Shown in pieces: positions 1 to 12,280 of a stretch of DNA of 64,000 nucleotides; position 1 is the first letter of the stretch, and every line of letters begins with the position of its first letter. The notes under the pieces were generated by a model that saw only the letters and a program-made list of their open reading frames with translations, was not told the origin of the DNA and did not search any database. The DNA comes from Acanthosoma haemorrhoidale (Eukaryota > Arthropoda > Insecta > Hemiptera > Acanthosomatidae). The position numbers and the translations under genes are program-made. Location: NCBI GenBank assembly GCA_930367205.1, contig OV884012.1, positions 52,597,239 to 52,661,238 on the forward strand, in the 5' to 3' direction.

Positions 1-1640
1 TTGAGTCCCCTGTTATACTTGGAGACAAGATATTTTACATGGGCTTCCCATGGGATCGATGTTGCGACAGCATATAAAATGCTGACATTCCCATAAAACT
101 TGATTGTGTCATTAATTATCTGATTACTTGTTGTTATCGACCGGCAGGGCCGTGTTCATAAAGTAATGCAAGGGATTTTATTGTGAAGGGACTCCACGTT
201 TCAGATCATTATGAGTGCTTGGGTAAAGGAGGGGGGTGCTTCACAACGCCGTCTGCTTTGAGAAGCAGAATTATTGTAAGAAAAATTATTGATGTGTAAT
301 AATATCACACAATTAACGATTTCCTTGGATAGTTGAATGTATTAACACGTTTTTAAATGTTAACATTTTAATAGAATGAACTAATAAATAGCTTTTCTTT
401 TTTATTTCTGTACTCCGAGCTTAAAACACATTTTAGATTTATGAAAAATCAGTTGTGGCATACTGTATAGGTAAAACTATTCATATGCATGATTTATATA
501 AACGAGAGTTCTGATTTTTCCCCAAGGTTCAAAAATCATTAAATAGGGCAGTACAAAAATAATTTCAAAGGTAGTCCTATAAATAAAATTCAGAGAACAA
601 ACAACAGAACTATCGTATTTAGTACGTTCTAATAAATAATAATGTAAATTATTAAATAATAGTGTTTTTATTATCAATATTTTAGCTATTTCGATTTTTT
701 TTTTATTTTAGAAGACTATACTTTCAGGGACCAAAATGGTTTGATAAAAAGATTAAGTTAAATTATTAATATATATTATATTAGTTAATAAACGTATACA
801 TAATATACTTATTATTATACGGCAAAATGTGAACCAATATCTTGAGTCCACAAAATTTGGCTGCCCTATGCTTCTTCAAGGTATCAAAACTCTATAAAAA
901 TTATGTATTAAATTGTTTAAAACTAAATTGCATACTTTCGCAAAAAATTTACGGCGCTCTTTTGACTTAAGGATTTGAAATTTTTCACGGTTACAATCTT
1001 TAAGCCATAGGAAGTCGAAGTCAAATAGCTTGTTTTCCGACCGGGCCCGGTTCATTTTCTTCTCGAGTATTATTTTTTTATTTTATTTTTTTACTGTCAC
1101 AACTCAAATATAAATAAAATAAATATTAATATATCGGATGATAATGACCCTCGGGGTTGAGTTGCCCTAAGCTGTAATAAATAAATTTTTTGAAAGACGG
1201 CAGTTTTCTTGAAAACGTAGTGCGTGGAATACATTTTACTATTTTATGTTTTTTAACGATGACTGAAAAAGCTTATTAATTATGAATCCAGGATTATTCG
1301 TTAATTATAATATAATAATAATATTTTTTATTGAAAAAAGTACAATCTTGAAAATTATTAACTTTAGAAATATAATAGCTTTGATATTTGATAAGTTAAG
1401 TAATTTATATCTTTGAATTTCGGTTTTTGTTCCATCATTTAGAATACTGAAAAATATTCTAGAAGTGGCTACGTTAACATCATTAAGCGAAACTCGTTTC
1501 AAAGACCATGTCGTGAAGCACGATGGAGTAAACGATTAAACAACGGTACGCAATCAAGTTCTGGGCCAAACTTGCCAAACCTATACGGACACCAATGAAT
1601 TAACAAACTTTATATAAAGCCTTCGGAAACTCTCTTTATC
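1..1640. other. AT-rich DNA, no gene recognised
   Basis: Strongly AT-rich sequence with frequent stops in all frames. The longest open frames are about 65 codons, AT-rich and low in complexity, and resemble nothing I know. I see no repeat shared with the rest of the window and no promoter I can defend. Confidence 0.6.
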
Positions 1641-2520
1641 TCTATCTGCTCTGTTATATCGTCTTCGCAAGTTTTAAAGTGGTTGAAGATGTTTAAGGAG
1701 AGCTGGGAAGAGGTGACCCGCAACCCCAGCGATGTACGGCCATCAACCTGCCCCACCAACGAAAATGTGACTCTTGCGCGTGATTTGTTTAACTCTTCAA
1801 ATGAGTGCTACAAGGATTGCACTGAAACATCAAATAGCAAATATGTACACTTCTCTGACCGACGATCTCAACATGCGAAAGGTGGGCGCCAAGCTTGTCC
1901 CCAAAATGTTGTCGAGCGAACAAAAGGCCAATTGAGTGACGATCACGAAATCAACTTTCGAAACGTGTTAACATTGAGCCTGATGTTTAAGACAATGTTA
2001 TTACCGCGGACAAAACACAGGCATTTGAGTACAACCCATAGACAAAGCGCCAGAGTTCAGAATGGCAAACCCGTGCGTTCTCGAAACAAAAGAAACTAAG
2101 AAGGAGTAAGTCAAAAGTGAAAACAATACTGGTTTTATTTTTCGACACTAAGGGAATGGTCCACAAGGAATCTGTACCTCCAGTGGAGAATATCAACGCT
2201 CTACTACGTGGATGTTCTCAGGGATGGAGAAAAAGAGTTTTCAGCATGCGAAAGGAGATCGCCACTACTTTGGTTCTCCATCATGACTATGCTCCCAGCC
2301 AGACCACTCTGCGTGTCCGCATGTTCCTAGCAAAGCACAGCATGGCAACGTTGCGGAGCCCCTTTACAGTCCCGACTAGGCTCAGCAGACTTCGTTCCGG
2401 AGTATTAAGACCTCCCTCAAAATACAGCGTTTTAAGGGTTTCCACAAAAGGGTTCCCAGAACCAAAGCACCCTACTATCTCCATCCAAGACAAGGTTGCT
2501 CGGTTCCTTAATAATAGTCA
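1641..2520 (+). pseudogene. Broken mariner-family (Tc1/mariner) transposase
   Basis: Remnant of a DNA transposon transposase, a DDD-type enzyme that cuts and pastes its element. The N-terminal helix-turn-helix region is visible as WFKMFKESWEEV-like and RPSTCPTNENVT-like text near 1680-1770, followed by DLNMRK in another frame near 1870. The first catalytic aspartate lies in an ADKTQAFEYNP-like stretch (GAC at 2009-2011). The same frame then runs, with one stop near 2040, into LVLFFDTKGMVHKE, and the second catalytic Asp sits in LHHDYAP (GAC at 2285-2287). The third catalytic region (an ADF-like motif near 2383) has slipped into yet another frame. At least three frameshifts and several stops make it inactive. 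Terminal inverted repeats could not be defined. The family call is secure; I do not assign a subfamily. Confidence 0.9.
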
Positions 2521-2654
2521 GCTATTATTAAAGCAAAATTTTACTTATTATAAGCTATTATAGCAGGTGCCTTAACTAATATATGGCTATCTGGGAATGG
2601 ATCGTATAAGTCCGGATCCGATTAAATGTGACTCCACAACAGGGGTTCAGATAG

Positions 2655-2847
2655 ATAAAAATTGATAAATGGATGGGTGGCAAATGGATCCAGTATGTTA
2701 CATCTGAATGGCAATTAAGATACTTTAGACTATTAAGAGATCCTAGAGCAGCCCCTTTTTATAGAATCCAGTTTAGATGTGTTGACACAATCCTCCAATT
2801 TTCTTACCAGCAACAAAATTTAAAGCAGCTGCGAGCCCTGAAGAAAT
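2655..2847 (+). other. Unassigned open segment of about 64 codons, possible exon or transposon fragment
   Basis: One frame stays open for about 64 codons, from just after a TAG at about 2652 to a TAG at 2845-2847. It reads through WIQYVTSEWQLRYF and RLLRDPRAAPFYRIQFR, then LKQLRALKK. The composition (many R, Q, L, W and Y) is more protein-like than the lysine/isoleucine-rich text of random AT-rich frames. A possible AG acceptor lies at about 2640, but there is no clear GT donor before the stop. I do not recognise the family. It lies just downstream of the dead mariner element, so a transposon origin is equally possible. Confidence 0.3.
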
Positions 2848-2863
2848 AGCAAGATCTAAAAAC

Positions 2864-2930
2864 GTGAAATTAAGCTTCCTATCACATCAATAAATCTTAA
2901 TTTCACATTCATCTGATAAGAATTATCAGA
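2864..2930. repeat. Two adjacent perfect inverted repeats
   Basis: An 11-bp perfect inverted repeat, GTGAAATTAAG at 2864-2874 and CTTAATTTCAC at 2896-2906, is followed by an 8-bp perfect hairpin, TCTGATAA/TTATCAGA with a GAA loop, at 2912-2930. Both lie within 90 bp after the open segment above. They could form RNA stem-loops or mark the end of an unrecognised mobile element. Confidence 0.55.
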
Positions 2931-3489
2931 AAAACAATAATTAGAACTTCCTTTGTTTCATGAAGCATTATGAAAACTATTCCCCGAAACGACTTACTTC
3001 ATATGAGAGCTTATGGTTCACTTTGATTGCTCAATAATGACTCAGCCTCAATGCGTTACTGGAATGTGACCTGGATAATTTGGGTTATATGGTTGTTGTT
3101 TCCTCTATAAACTATTCTATGGCATAGACATATCAGGGTAAATATTACTTTTATAGCAGCTGACCTACATTTTAGGGATTGCTTATAGCATTACATAAGA
3201 TAGAAAAAAATCTATTCAATAAAACTGAACTCGCGCTTAGTTTACGAAGTGCAAGGCCCTACTCCTTTGACTCGCCCAGAGCTATTAGGCATTCGTTTTT
3301 ATTTTAAAATAATTTTTACGGTTTTTTGTAGAACAATAGTTTATATGTAAGTTTACTAAAATGTTTATTCACTTCAGTTAAGTATTTTGGGATAACGATT
3401 GCTTGCAGAATTACATTTTTCGGAGAGGGGGGCGGAGTTTAGTCTACATTTTAAGCAGAGTTTAATCTATTAGATTCAAAAACAAATAA
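2931..3489. other. No gene recognised
   Basis: AT-rich sequence with short frames only. It contains a purine-rich patch (a G run near 3425) but no motif that I can name. Confidence 0.5.
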
Positions 3490-3672
3490 ACAGCTATGAA
3501 AAAACAAATACTTTCGCCCGAAATCCTTTTTATTTTAACAGACTAAATAACAAACTCGTGCTTTATACATATTATAAACTAAACCCCAGAAAAAATGTAT
3601 TGATCTGGAAAATATTAAATAATAAACCCTTTTCACCCATATTGGAGAGAACTACTACCCGTTGCTTCCTCA

Positions 3673-4017
3673 ATGTACTATCTGGGTATGAAAATGGACA
3701 AGCATCTCCATTTCTCTACCCATTTTAGTATAAAAATAGAAACAGTACGACACAGGTCTTACCGGCTTCGCCATTTGCTAACTTTACCAAACCTGTTGCT
3801 GTGTCTCAAACTAATGATATATAAATGTGTCCGGCCAGCAGCCCCACTATATACTCACTTGACTGATAATACAGCTATAAATCTCCAACAATTCCAGAAT
3901 GGGATCATTAGAAAATTGGTTCGACATACCTCTCTCAAGAGGTTAAAGAACGCCGGCCTGCACCCGTTGCTTGATTTGCCATCGAAGGGTGAGTTCATCA
4001 ACCAGAGACACATCTAG
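3673..4017 (+). pseudogene. Reverse transcriptase C-terminal fragment (LINE family 2)
   Basis: A 114-residue frame. It begins with YYLGMKMDKHLHFSTHF, matching the YLG-x-LD block downstream of the RT active site in Jockey/CR1-type LINEs, then RLRHLLTLPNLLLCLKLMIYKCV, the typical connection-domain helix, and FQNGIIRKLVRHTS, which parallels the QSKVLRTI segment of family 1. Upstream to about 3500 another frame seems to continue the homology with stops. The start Met is only the first ATG in frame. Truncated, hence non-functional. Confidence 0.75.
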
Positions 4018-4287
4018 TTTGTTTGCTCGTTGCAGCACCTGACAAACCCAGTGTTTAACACTATAACCCCACCACCCTTCCCACATCGATTGTAACAGAC
4101 TGTCGATGAAAATTAGGTTAAGATTTAGTATAAGTTTTTATTGTTAGATGTAAGTTAGTTTTAAGTCTATTATAAATATGGTGAGCTTTTCACTTTTAAT
4201 GAATTCCGTCCATTAATGCATAATGTACATAATTTTACTTTTGTACAATGCAGATAAATATTAGTAAAAAACAGAATTTGTATAAAA

Positions 4288-4302
4288 TGTAGCCAAGCTA
4301 CA
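4288..4302 (+). repeat. 3'-UTR stem-loop of LINE family 2
   Basis: TGTAGC-CAA-GCTACA is a perfect 6-bp stem with a 3-base loop, about 65 bases before the end of the element. It recurs exactly at 61,434-61,448 and with one mismatched pair at 61,884-61,898. In some LINEs such 3' hairpins are recognised by the element's own reverse transcriptase. Confidence 0.7.
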
Positions 4303-4367
4303 GGTAATATAATAAAGCAATCGCATAGATTCGTTTGTAGAATCTATATTTTGTAATAAGGGGTTAT

Positions 4368-4380
4368 GGGGGGGGGGGGG
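4368..4380 (+). repeat. G13 homopolymer at the LINE end
   Basis: Thirteen consecutive G immediately follow the 3' end of LINE family 2 copy 1. This is striking in such AT-rich DNA. Confidence 0.85.
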
Positions 4381-6202
4381 CAATAATGGAAACGGTACGG
4401 CTAAATCGACAAGGCTCTAGTTTTTAAATATCAATATTGATTTTGAGGTAAAAATCATCAAATAATCATGTTTGGACAAAAACCGTTTCATATCTCATAC
4501 CAGCCCAGTACTCCGAAAGTCTCTCATATTCCACTCTCACAACTTAAATTAGTCTTCCAAAACGCATGATTTCCTGTATTTTAGCTTCAATGGAGCCCAT
4601 CATTCATTTATGTCCATCCTCAAGAGCTAATACAGACTTGTGCCGATAAAAGCAGAAGGCACCAGTGAGCGTCCCGTCGGACCGCGTACATTTCCACGTC
4701 AGCGAAAGATGAACCAATTTATCTGCTGTTTCTTTGATAATCATCATTGATCTTTTGTGGTATGAGTGAGTATGATGACCGGACCATGTGTTATATATCT
4801 ATCTAAGGTCTAGAGAACACATCCGGTTTTTAATCGAACGGTGCCACTGCGGTGCCTTAATTACGGCTTGAAGTAAAAAGGATATAAAGGAGTAGTGTAC
4901 ACATAGCTCCGGCGATGTCGCTCAAGATGGTGACCGATTAAGACCATCTGCTTCATGAGATCTTCATTTTTGTTTCATTATATTTGAAGAAATTTTTTCA
5001 TGAAAAAATAATTTCACCAGATTCAGCGTCAAAAAATGTATAAAAAACATGTTGTATATGTTGTTTTTTTTTGTATTGTAAAAGCTGCTTCAAAATTAAA
5101 ATTATGCATGACTATTGGTTCCTTAATGTAATTACATTTTCTTTTTTTCGTAACTAAAACATATCACAGAATAATCTGTTTTATTAAAACACAAACTTAA
5201 CAATACAAAATAAGTGGGGGTACATACTTAGGGGCCCTGTAGAACTCTACGCCTAGACTATTTGCTGCTATTCCCGTCAAGCCCCAGGACTACTTTTTTT
5301 CTTGGGTTAGTAATTACAGTTGGATCACACACCAATAACTTATTTTTTTTCTGATATTACTTACTAATCCTATGGGTGGCAACGCGCCAACCCTTGTATA
5401 GCTAAAATCTAAAATATTGGGAGGGAGTTTAGCTAAGGGGTACACTAGGTAAGCAAATACAGGCAGCACCTTTTCTTCGATATAGATCTATTGTTGGCAC
5501 CCGAGTGTGTACTAGCGTCAATTCACGGTCATTTGTGTACGGCCTCGTAGTGCCAAAGTACGACCAAAAACCATTTGTGTGCTCCAAGCTTAACGTGCTA
5601 CTGTGCGTTCACGTATCAGTTTACTTTAACTTCGGCAGTTCCTGGTCATCGGTTAATTCCCTCCCTCATTGTCACCCTTAAAAGTTGACCAATTAATAAA
5701 AGACAAAATGACTATTATGATTATGTAATCAATCAGACCGATAAAGCACGAATGCTAAGTCTTTCAGTTTATTCTTAAAACAATTAAATACTACGCTACA
5801 AAATCAGATTTTTTTATATTTAACTTACCTAATATTTGTATATCAGTCTTTTCACAACATCAATTCTAGAGTTTTTGTCGTCTTAAATTTTAAAAAGACA
5901 AACGAAAGCCATCATTTTTTGGTTTTTCAAATTGATTTAAGAGTTGTATTATTGGTTAGAAAATTACAGTAGTAAATATCAACCTTTTGCCAAAACAACA
6001 ATTTGCGTTTAAATTAATGAAAAAAATATAACCTTTAAACATTAATTTCTCAATCCCTAAAAAGTTCTGCATAAGAGCAATTTGGGCTCTGTATATTTTC
6101 ATATGCTAAACAAACCAGTAATAGGAACAGGTTTGTTTTTTTTAATGAGCATACTTCCAAAATATATTATAAATACCATCCTCGAGTTAACAATCACGAG
6201 GA
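4381..6202. other. No gene recognised
   Basis: Mixed AT-rich DNA. Patches at 4560-4900 and 5480-5660 have near-normal GC content but no frame longer than about 40 codons that I could connect to a family. Confidence 0.5.
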
Positions 6203-6385
6203 GTGTTTTTGTTGCTAGCGGCCCTCAAAACCGTATTATATGATAGCAATAAAAAAGGCAACCGACCTCGCGGTATACCAAAGCCGAACCCGTCCCACGA
6301 CCAGGAAGTTTACGAGAGCCCCGGAGAAAAATTCGTTATTTCATGCAGGAAATATTTTAGGGTAGACAGAATATTAATGGGGTGA
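6203..6385 (+). other. Exon-like open segment of unknown function
   Basis: The frame is open for 60 codons and its middle has GC-richer codons than the surroundings. The readable part contains KKGNRPRGIPKPNPSHDQEV and then a YESPGEKFVISC stretch, loosely like the first strand-and-cysteine block of an immunoglobulin-like domain. A reasonable splice acceptor (pyrimidine run, then TTGCTAG) ends at about 6219, and a weak GT donor lies near 6361. That would give an exon of about 140 bp. This is inference from composition and splice-like signals; no neighbouring exon was found, so it could be a chance frame or a pseudogene. Confidence 0.3.
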
Positions 6386-9300
6386 TTTAGAGCCTGTAGT
6401 ACGGGGTGTGTAGGTAATAACATTTGATATCGTAGCGTAGATGTCACTTTCTGTACTGGTTACAGCTATGTCCTTTATGTCGGTCAGAGGCATGATAATT
6501 AGTATGAATAATTATCAACCCTAAGTATGTCTTTATAATATCCGTAATTACCAATTTGTTACCCCCAACTGGAAATAAAACAAGAGATAAAGTTTCTTAG
6601 CAAAAAGAACCACAAACTAAGGTCAAAAACACTAAGTTCTTTGGAAAACTTCACGGATTACTCAGAAATACACCCCATTTTTCAAAAAAAATTCATTATG
6701 AATCCACAGCAAAACGGTCAGATATTTAAGCTATCAAATTTTCACAAGTAATCAATAAAGTCCATTAATCGTTTTAATTTAACTTTTATACCAGATCCTT
6801 TTAAGAGAATCAACTAAAACTTATCCTATAGTAGTCAAAATCTAGCTCTCCCCAACCCTATAATACCTCTTGAAAAATCAAGTGGAAGTTACTTCTAAGG
6901 ATGTAACAGGCGTCGTGTTACGGAGGTGCGAAGGTAATCTATGCGTCAGTCGTCATGGCCTATTGAATTAGATTGATAGGCTTTACATGATGTTACATTT
7001 ACTGCAGGTAGTACGAGATGCTTTATGAAACGTAGCATCACAGAAACTTACAGAAGTGTAAACTTCATCACGGCAATTTTTATCAATATTTCACTTAAGT
7101 CCCAATCGCTACTGAATACATCAGAACGCCATGACCTATAATTTTCTACCTTACTCTTCCTGAATAAAAAATGGCATTTCCATTTATTTATTAAATACTC
7201 AATACCAATTATGTCATGTGAATGTTATTATTTTTCAAGTATTTTGTACATGATTTAGGATTTTGATGCAAACAAAACATCCATTACACAATGTACATTT
7301 TATCGTCTAAAAACGAATCCACAATATCTCCTGTTTGCACCGCTTAGACTTATACGATTTAGAACCCTTCATTAATCAAGCAGGAAATCAAACATCGTTG
7401 AGTTCATAATTACTTGACGGGCTAGTGGTCACCTTGCTTATGAAAGGTTTCAAATTGATGGCGGAATAGTAAATTAGTTATTTTGAAGTAATACGAGAAG
7501 CTTATAAGTGAAAAAACGGGGCAGCTGCCTGTGTAATAGGCTAATATTTTTACTTTGATTACGTCAATAAAAATATACAGAATAGTAAGAATATCCAAGT
7601 TTTTAGTAATGGTCAGTGATATTGAACCATGTATAATGACCATCAGAACGCACCAAGTAGCAACTAAATGTTGCCTCGAATACTTTGCTTCCACAACACG
7701 TAAATTGGCGATTACTTAAGTGACAATCACTCAAAAGCTACGGTATAGCTCCTGTCCTTGCTGTGAGGTATACCATGTCAGTGATGTGCCAGAAGAAGCC
7801 AACTGGGGGGACACGCCCCGAGGCGTGGGCCCCCAAAATCCTACGGCCTCGCCCCACTTCCTAAGTATATTTACATAACGTTACTTAACCAAGCTACCAA
7901 GGATCTTACATGCTGAGACTACCAGCCTCTATATCTTCCCTTCTGTCGTGACACGATTAGTCAACTTGTCCTGCTAAAAATATGTCTGTTGTAAACTTTG
8001 TAGAAGGCGTAAGGAGCTGTCTTAGCTCCCTAAAAATAATGCCTGGAAAAAACCACAACTTTTTTTGTTTCATGAAATCAATGAACTCATCGAAATATCT
8101 TATAGAGTATTCATAAGTATAAGTATTACATTTATGTAATCTAGTATTTTATTTTGCGCAGATTATTTTCATTAGCTTCATCAATAGTAGTATATAAACC
8201 TCTAGTAGTATATAAACTAAGAATTGAGCAGTGTGTGTACTAATAAAAAATGAGGAGTTTCTAACCTCCTTGATCTTATTAAACAACTAACAGCGAAAAC
8301 AGGGGATTTATGATGTGAAAAATAAATAGGTATTACAGCATTACGTAGCTTATTTTAATAGGTCTTTTTCGATTAATTTGCATGTTATATTTAGCTTATT
8401 CCTGATTGTAAAAAATAAATAAACCCATGGCGTACCGGTGGGGGCAAACCGAAGGTTATCGCTAACTATAGTGGGTGGTGCTAAGGTTAGCCGGGCCACA
8501 GTCAAACATCTGGAAAGATTTCTTGAGGCTCTTTGAAAGCAAAGCGAAAACAAAACTGACAAACGTTTAGCATTTGAAATCATAATATATTACGTTTTCT
8601 TCTTGTATATTCGTTACTCAAATCAGGGCATTACGCATTATAATATTTTGTCCAGTCTGTGGAATCTCGCCTACGACGCGTATTTGGCTTGTTGCAAGCT
8701 TCTTTGGTCCGGCTTAAGAAAGTGACGAATGGATAATGGGCGAAAAAGGCTAGCGGACTCTTGTGAAGAGATAAAATACATTTTCAGAAGGATTGATGAA
8801 GGGTGTTGGCAGTCAAGAAGGCATCTCGGACGTGTGGATGGCTGTCACTGATAGCGGCCTCTCCCTGCTGTTTCTGGACACTGCGATATATCTCATCACT
8901 GCTATCACAATAACCGAATCTGCTACCGCACCACCCGATGTGGCTCCATAGCTGGAATACCGCTCGTTAATTAAATCACCGTCCCTGCTTACGTCGTATT
9001 ACGTATATAATGATTCATCGGGAGTTTGTGTGACGTAGCCTAATTTATACTTTGTTCTCAGCTTCAAAGCAGATTGCCATTATTATAGGTAGCTCAACAA
9101 TACATCACCCTACTTCCACAGAAAATGAAAATTGACACCCGAAAACAAATTGATACTAAATAATGTAGTAATCCACGCCATGATGGCGTGTGATGCACCG
9201 GTGTGGATTTACACTTGTACTTTAAATTACAGAAATCTGAAGAAAACATCAGTAAGCACATAAGCAACCGTCGAACACCAAGATAACCACCCGTTATCAT

Positions 9301-9556
9301 AGATAACCACAGATCTACCATTAACCACAATCAATCAGTTTGTGCACAGAACATTCCTTTTTCTAAGTTCCTTAACCGGAAAACCGTAAATAACAGACAT
9401 AACAGATATACAAACCATATATTGTTAGATTGACACTAACCTAATTATATTTCTATCTGCATAAAAAATTTTGTTTACTTATCTCTTTATTATTTTAATT
9501 ATTAATATTGTTTAGGCCACAGTCACGTATGATTTAATGATATTAGAGAATTAAAC
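6386..9556. other. No gene recognised
   Basis: AT-rich DNA with short frames. Local oddities are a C/G-rich patch at 7805-7860 and a stretch at 8780-8950 open for about 57 codons on the plus strand, with no recognisable motif. A tRNA-like fragment near 7420-7470 was considered and rejected. Confidence 0.45.
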
Positions 9557-9602
9557 TAATATATATTAATTAATTTATTAATATACTAATTAATATATAT
9601 TA
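9557..9602. repeat. Perfect 16-bp AT inverted repeat
   Basis: TAATATATATTAATTA at 9557-9572 is the exact reverse complement of 9587-9602, with a 14-base spacer. Composed only of A and T; able to extrude a cruciform. It may simply reflect simple-sequence drift. Confidence 0.6.
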
Positions 9603-11699
9603 ATAATATAATATATTTGAAGTAAGCTGAGAATGGAGTGAGATTGTGGCGAAAGTAACTGGCGAGGGTGTTTACCATAATAAAGAGTGCACCCTTTAGA
9701 ACGATTGAGGTTATGCTACAGATACGTTAAAGGTAATTAGCTACAAGTGTATGTTAAAAATGATCAGGCATTGTAAACTCCTGTGTTTCCTTATTTATCA
9801 ATTAATTCCTTCTCCTAAATATCTTTTTTATCCATGATTGCCACAGGTAGGATATTGCGTTATATCTGCATATATTAAGGTAAACCAGATAATTTATCTT
9901 GTGTTTTATTGTTTTATCAGTAATTACATATTGCAAGATTGCTGTTCGAACTAGCGCGCAACCAACTGTTATTACTTGTTTTTTTATTTAGGTTTTTGTC
10001 GTTTTTTAACCGTGAAAAACAATAAAAATGCCATGTAAACATTAAGACTGAGACCAAACATACAAAGGATCTAGATTATTAAAAGAGATGTTAGCTCTTG
10101 CTAACAGGCTTTGAAACTTCGAAGCGGAGACATGTACCAGGAACATTATTGAAAGATAATATGATAAAACATTGAAGGAAGGATAATTTTTAGGAATCAA
10201 AGTGGGTTACTGATTAGCATTCTGAAAATAAGCGATCATCTCAAGACATCAACGAATTAATTTGTCAAGTTTTGCGTTTTACAATATTAGTTCTGACAAC
10301 ATTGCAGCACATTCCTACACCTCTCCAAGGGCGATTTAAGTTCCGATCGTTAGGTGTGGCAATATATACCAGTCAGCCGTCTATTTGATGAGACCATATT
10401 CGTCTGTTCCTGAATGATAATTTCGTGAATTTCTAGGCAGGGCTATAATCCTCATAGCTTTCGCATAAGTTAGATACTACAGCCCCCTGTCAATGCCCTG
10501 GACGTCCTGGGGCCGTCACCTATGGCTATAGATCATGGCATCGCCGTTATCGAGTGTTAGCTTCGAGGTTCTGGGATTTCAAGTGTGAGAAATGCAAACA
10601 TTAGTGAATTGTACTTCTGGATCTATAATAGGTGGTTTCTATCGACATCTTCCGATCATACCTCGTGCCCTATAAAAGCAGCATCTATAACCACCACCTG
10701 CCATGTGGGGCTGGGGTGCCTCCTCGGCACTGGGTGGATCCAGGGGCCTATATACACTATATACATTCTTTTCATAGAACTCTCTCGGGCTCGTATCACT
10801 GGACTATCCAAATGAGTTGGCATGTACCAAACAATGTCCTGGTGGCCGAAATAAACCACTAACAGATAACAATAATAAACACAAACAGAGGATTAAACAG
10901 GAATACATATGATTTTCAAGATGTACAGTACCAAAACAAAAAATTAATTAGCCATTTTATGTTCATCATTAAGCAAATCATAAACATTTTAACAGCTGTT
11001 ATGAATTGGGAAGAAATAAAGTTTGAAACAGGTTTGTCAAGTTGTCCTGCAAGGCAATTACTACCTCCAGATATAGCTTAACCTTACTCTTGATCCTAAT
11101 GTTTCTGTTTTTGTTTTTTACTTTTAATTAGGCGTTAACGTACGTCAGAGACCGTTCAGCTGTAACCGTAACGTGCTCGGGTGAATAGCGTCATATGCCC
11201 TGAGCGGACCGGTTTTTGTTACGAATGTTTAAATAATCACACTAGCACTAATCTTGTATCTCTTCGTGAAAGTTGCGATGACATTCGCCTTGACTTTGCA
11301 GCGCAATCTTCGAAAAATGCAAGATCCTTCAGCCTTGAGTCTGAAGTCAAATCTTCCATAACTATGAGACCTGATCAGATTTATTTTTCGAGTTTGATCA
11401 GTGTTGGACTGGTTAAGGTCGATTTAAATCAAACATGAATCGCAACGAGTCTAAAAGTGACAAGAAATGAGTTATTTATGTTTTAGTGACCTGATCATAA
11501 TAAAATACGCACTTGTTTTTGACTCTATGGGGTCGCTCTGAAAATGTTGATTATAATGTAATAATATAAGCATTCATAAAAACTGTGGTGTTCTCGTGTA
11601 TCACATCTCTACACCGAGTTAAGCTCATCTTAAAATCTTCTCTTCCCAATATAGTCAATCACCCTATACTCTGGTGCATATATAATGTATTGTAATTAG
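9603..11699. other. No gene recognised
   Basis: AT-rich DNA. A GC-normal patch at 10,585-10,860 has overlapping frames of about 70 codons on both strands, none similar to a family I know. Confidence 0.45.
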
Positions 11700-11985
11700 A
11701 TATAAAACATGGTTTTCAAGTAATAAATCATGGAGAGGCCGGTAGTCGTAAAACAAGTAACAGAGGGTCGAAGGTCCAGCAATAAACCTGAGAGGATAAA
11801 CCACCTGACTGTCATAAATAGACCCGGGCAGACCTTAGGTCACCTTCCGGCGGTCATAAAATCTAAAAGCCATGCCATAAACAGTCCTTTAGGGGACGAG
11901 GGATCACGTACCTCGGCGCAGGTGTGACATCATAAACATACCCCTTTCAAGCGAGGCTCCGCCTTCCGGTGGGGTGAGGGAATGG

Positions 11986-11994
11986 TATTTAAAA
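11986..11994 (+). promoter_or_regulatory. TATA-like box TATTTAAAA
   Basis: A TATA-like box in a GC-rich context, downstream of repeated CATAAA motifs and upstream of a pyrimidine-rich leader. It could be the RNA polymerase II promoter of the element. The initiation site is not defined by sequence alone. Confidence 0.35.
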
Positions 11995-12071
11995 CCAAGG
12001 GTTTTCGCCCTGTAAACACACTCTTTCCCAGTCTCTTCATCTCCTCAGCCGCTTTACTCGGTCGCTTTACG

Positions 12072-12091
12072 CCAGGGCCGCTTGGCCCTGG
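12072..12091 (+). repeat. Perfect GC hairpin
   Basis: CCAGGGCC-GCTT-GGCCCTGG: an 8-bp, nearly all-GC stem with a 4-base loop, about 85 bases downstream of the TATA-like box. It would be a strong leader stem-loop in a transcript. Confidence 0.6.
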
Positions 12092-12280
12092 AAGGCAGAC
12101 ACTTAGACTCCTCGTCAGCCTACTCTCTCTACCGCACTTCTGCGCCGTCACCCTGTCTCACAGCCTCTAGCAGACCTTCTGACGACTTGTACATATTACG
12201 CTGCCGATCTCCCACCCGAACTCTAAAACTGGTCTTATTCTTTATGAAACCTCTGAACCTCTTCTCCTGATCACAGTGTA

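Larger units (their letters stand above)
3490..4365 (+). mobile_element. 5'-truncated LINE, family 2 copy 1 (Jockey-like)
   Basis: The 3' portion of a non-LTR retrotransposon: the C-terminal part of the reverse transcriptase ORF and about 350 bp of 3' UTR. The catalytic FADD block and everything upstream are missing, which is usual 5' truncation. The 3' half from about 3870 matches a second copy at about 61,000-61,540, and the tail matches 61,770-61,930. The UTR carries a perfect stem-loop and ends near TTTGTAATAAGGGG, followed by a run of 13 G rather than poly-A. Confidence 0.8.

Noticed and set aside
7420..7470. Possible tRNA-like A and B boxes (GGCTAGTGGTCA, GGTTTCAAAT)
   Set aside because: The spacing between the boxes is too short for a tRNA head and no SINE body follows that matches the other copies.
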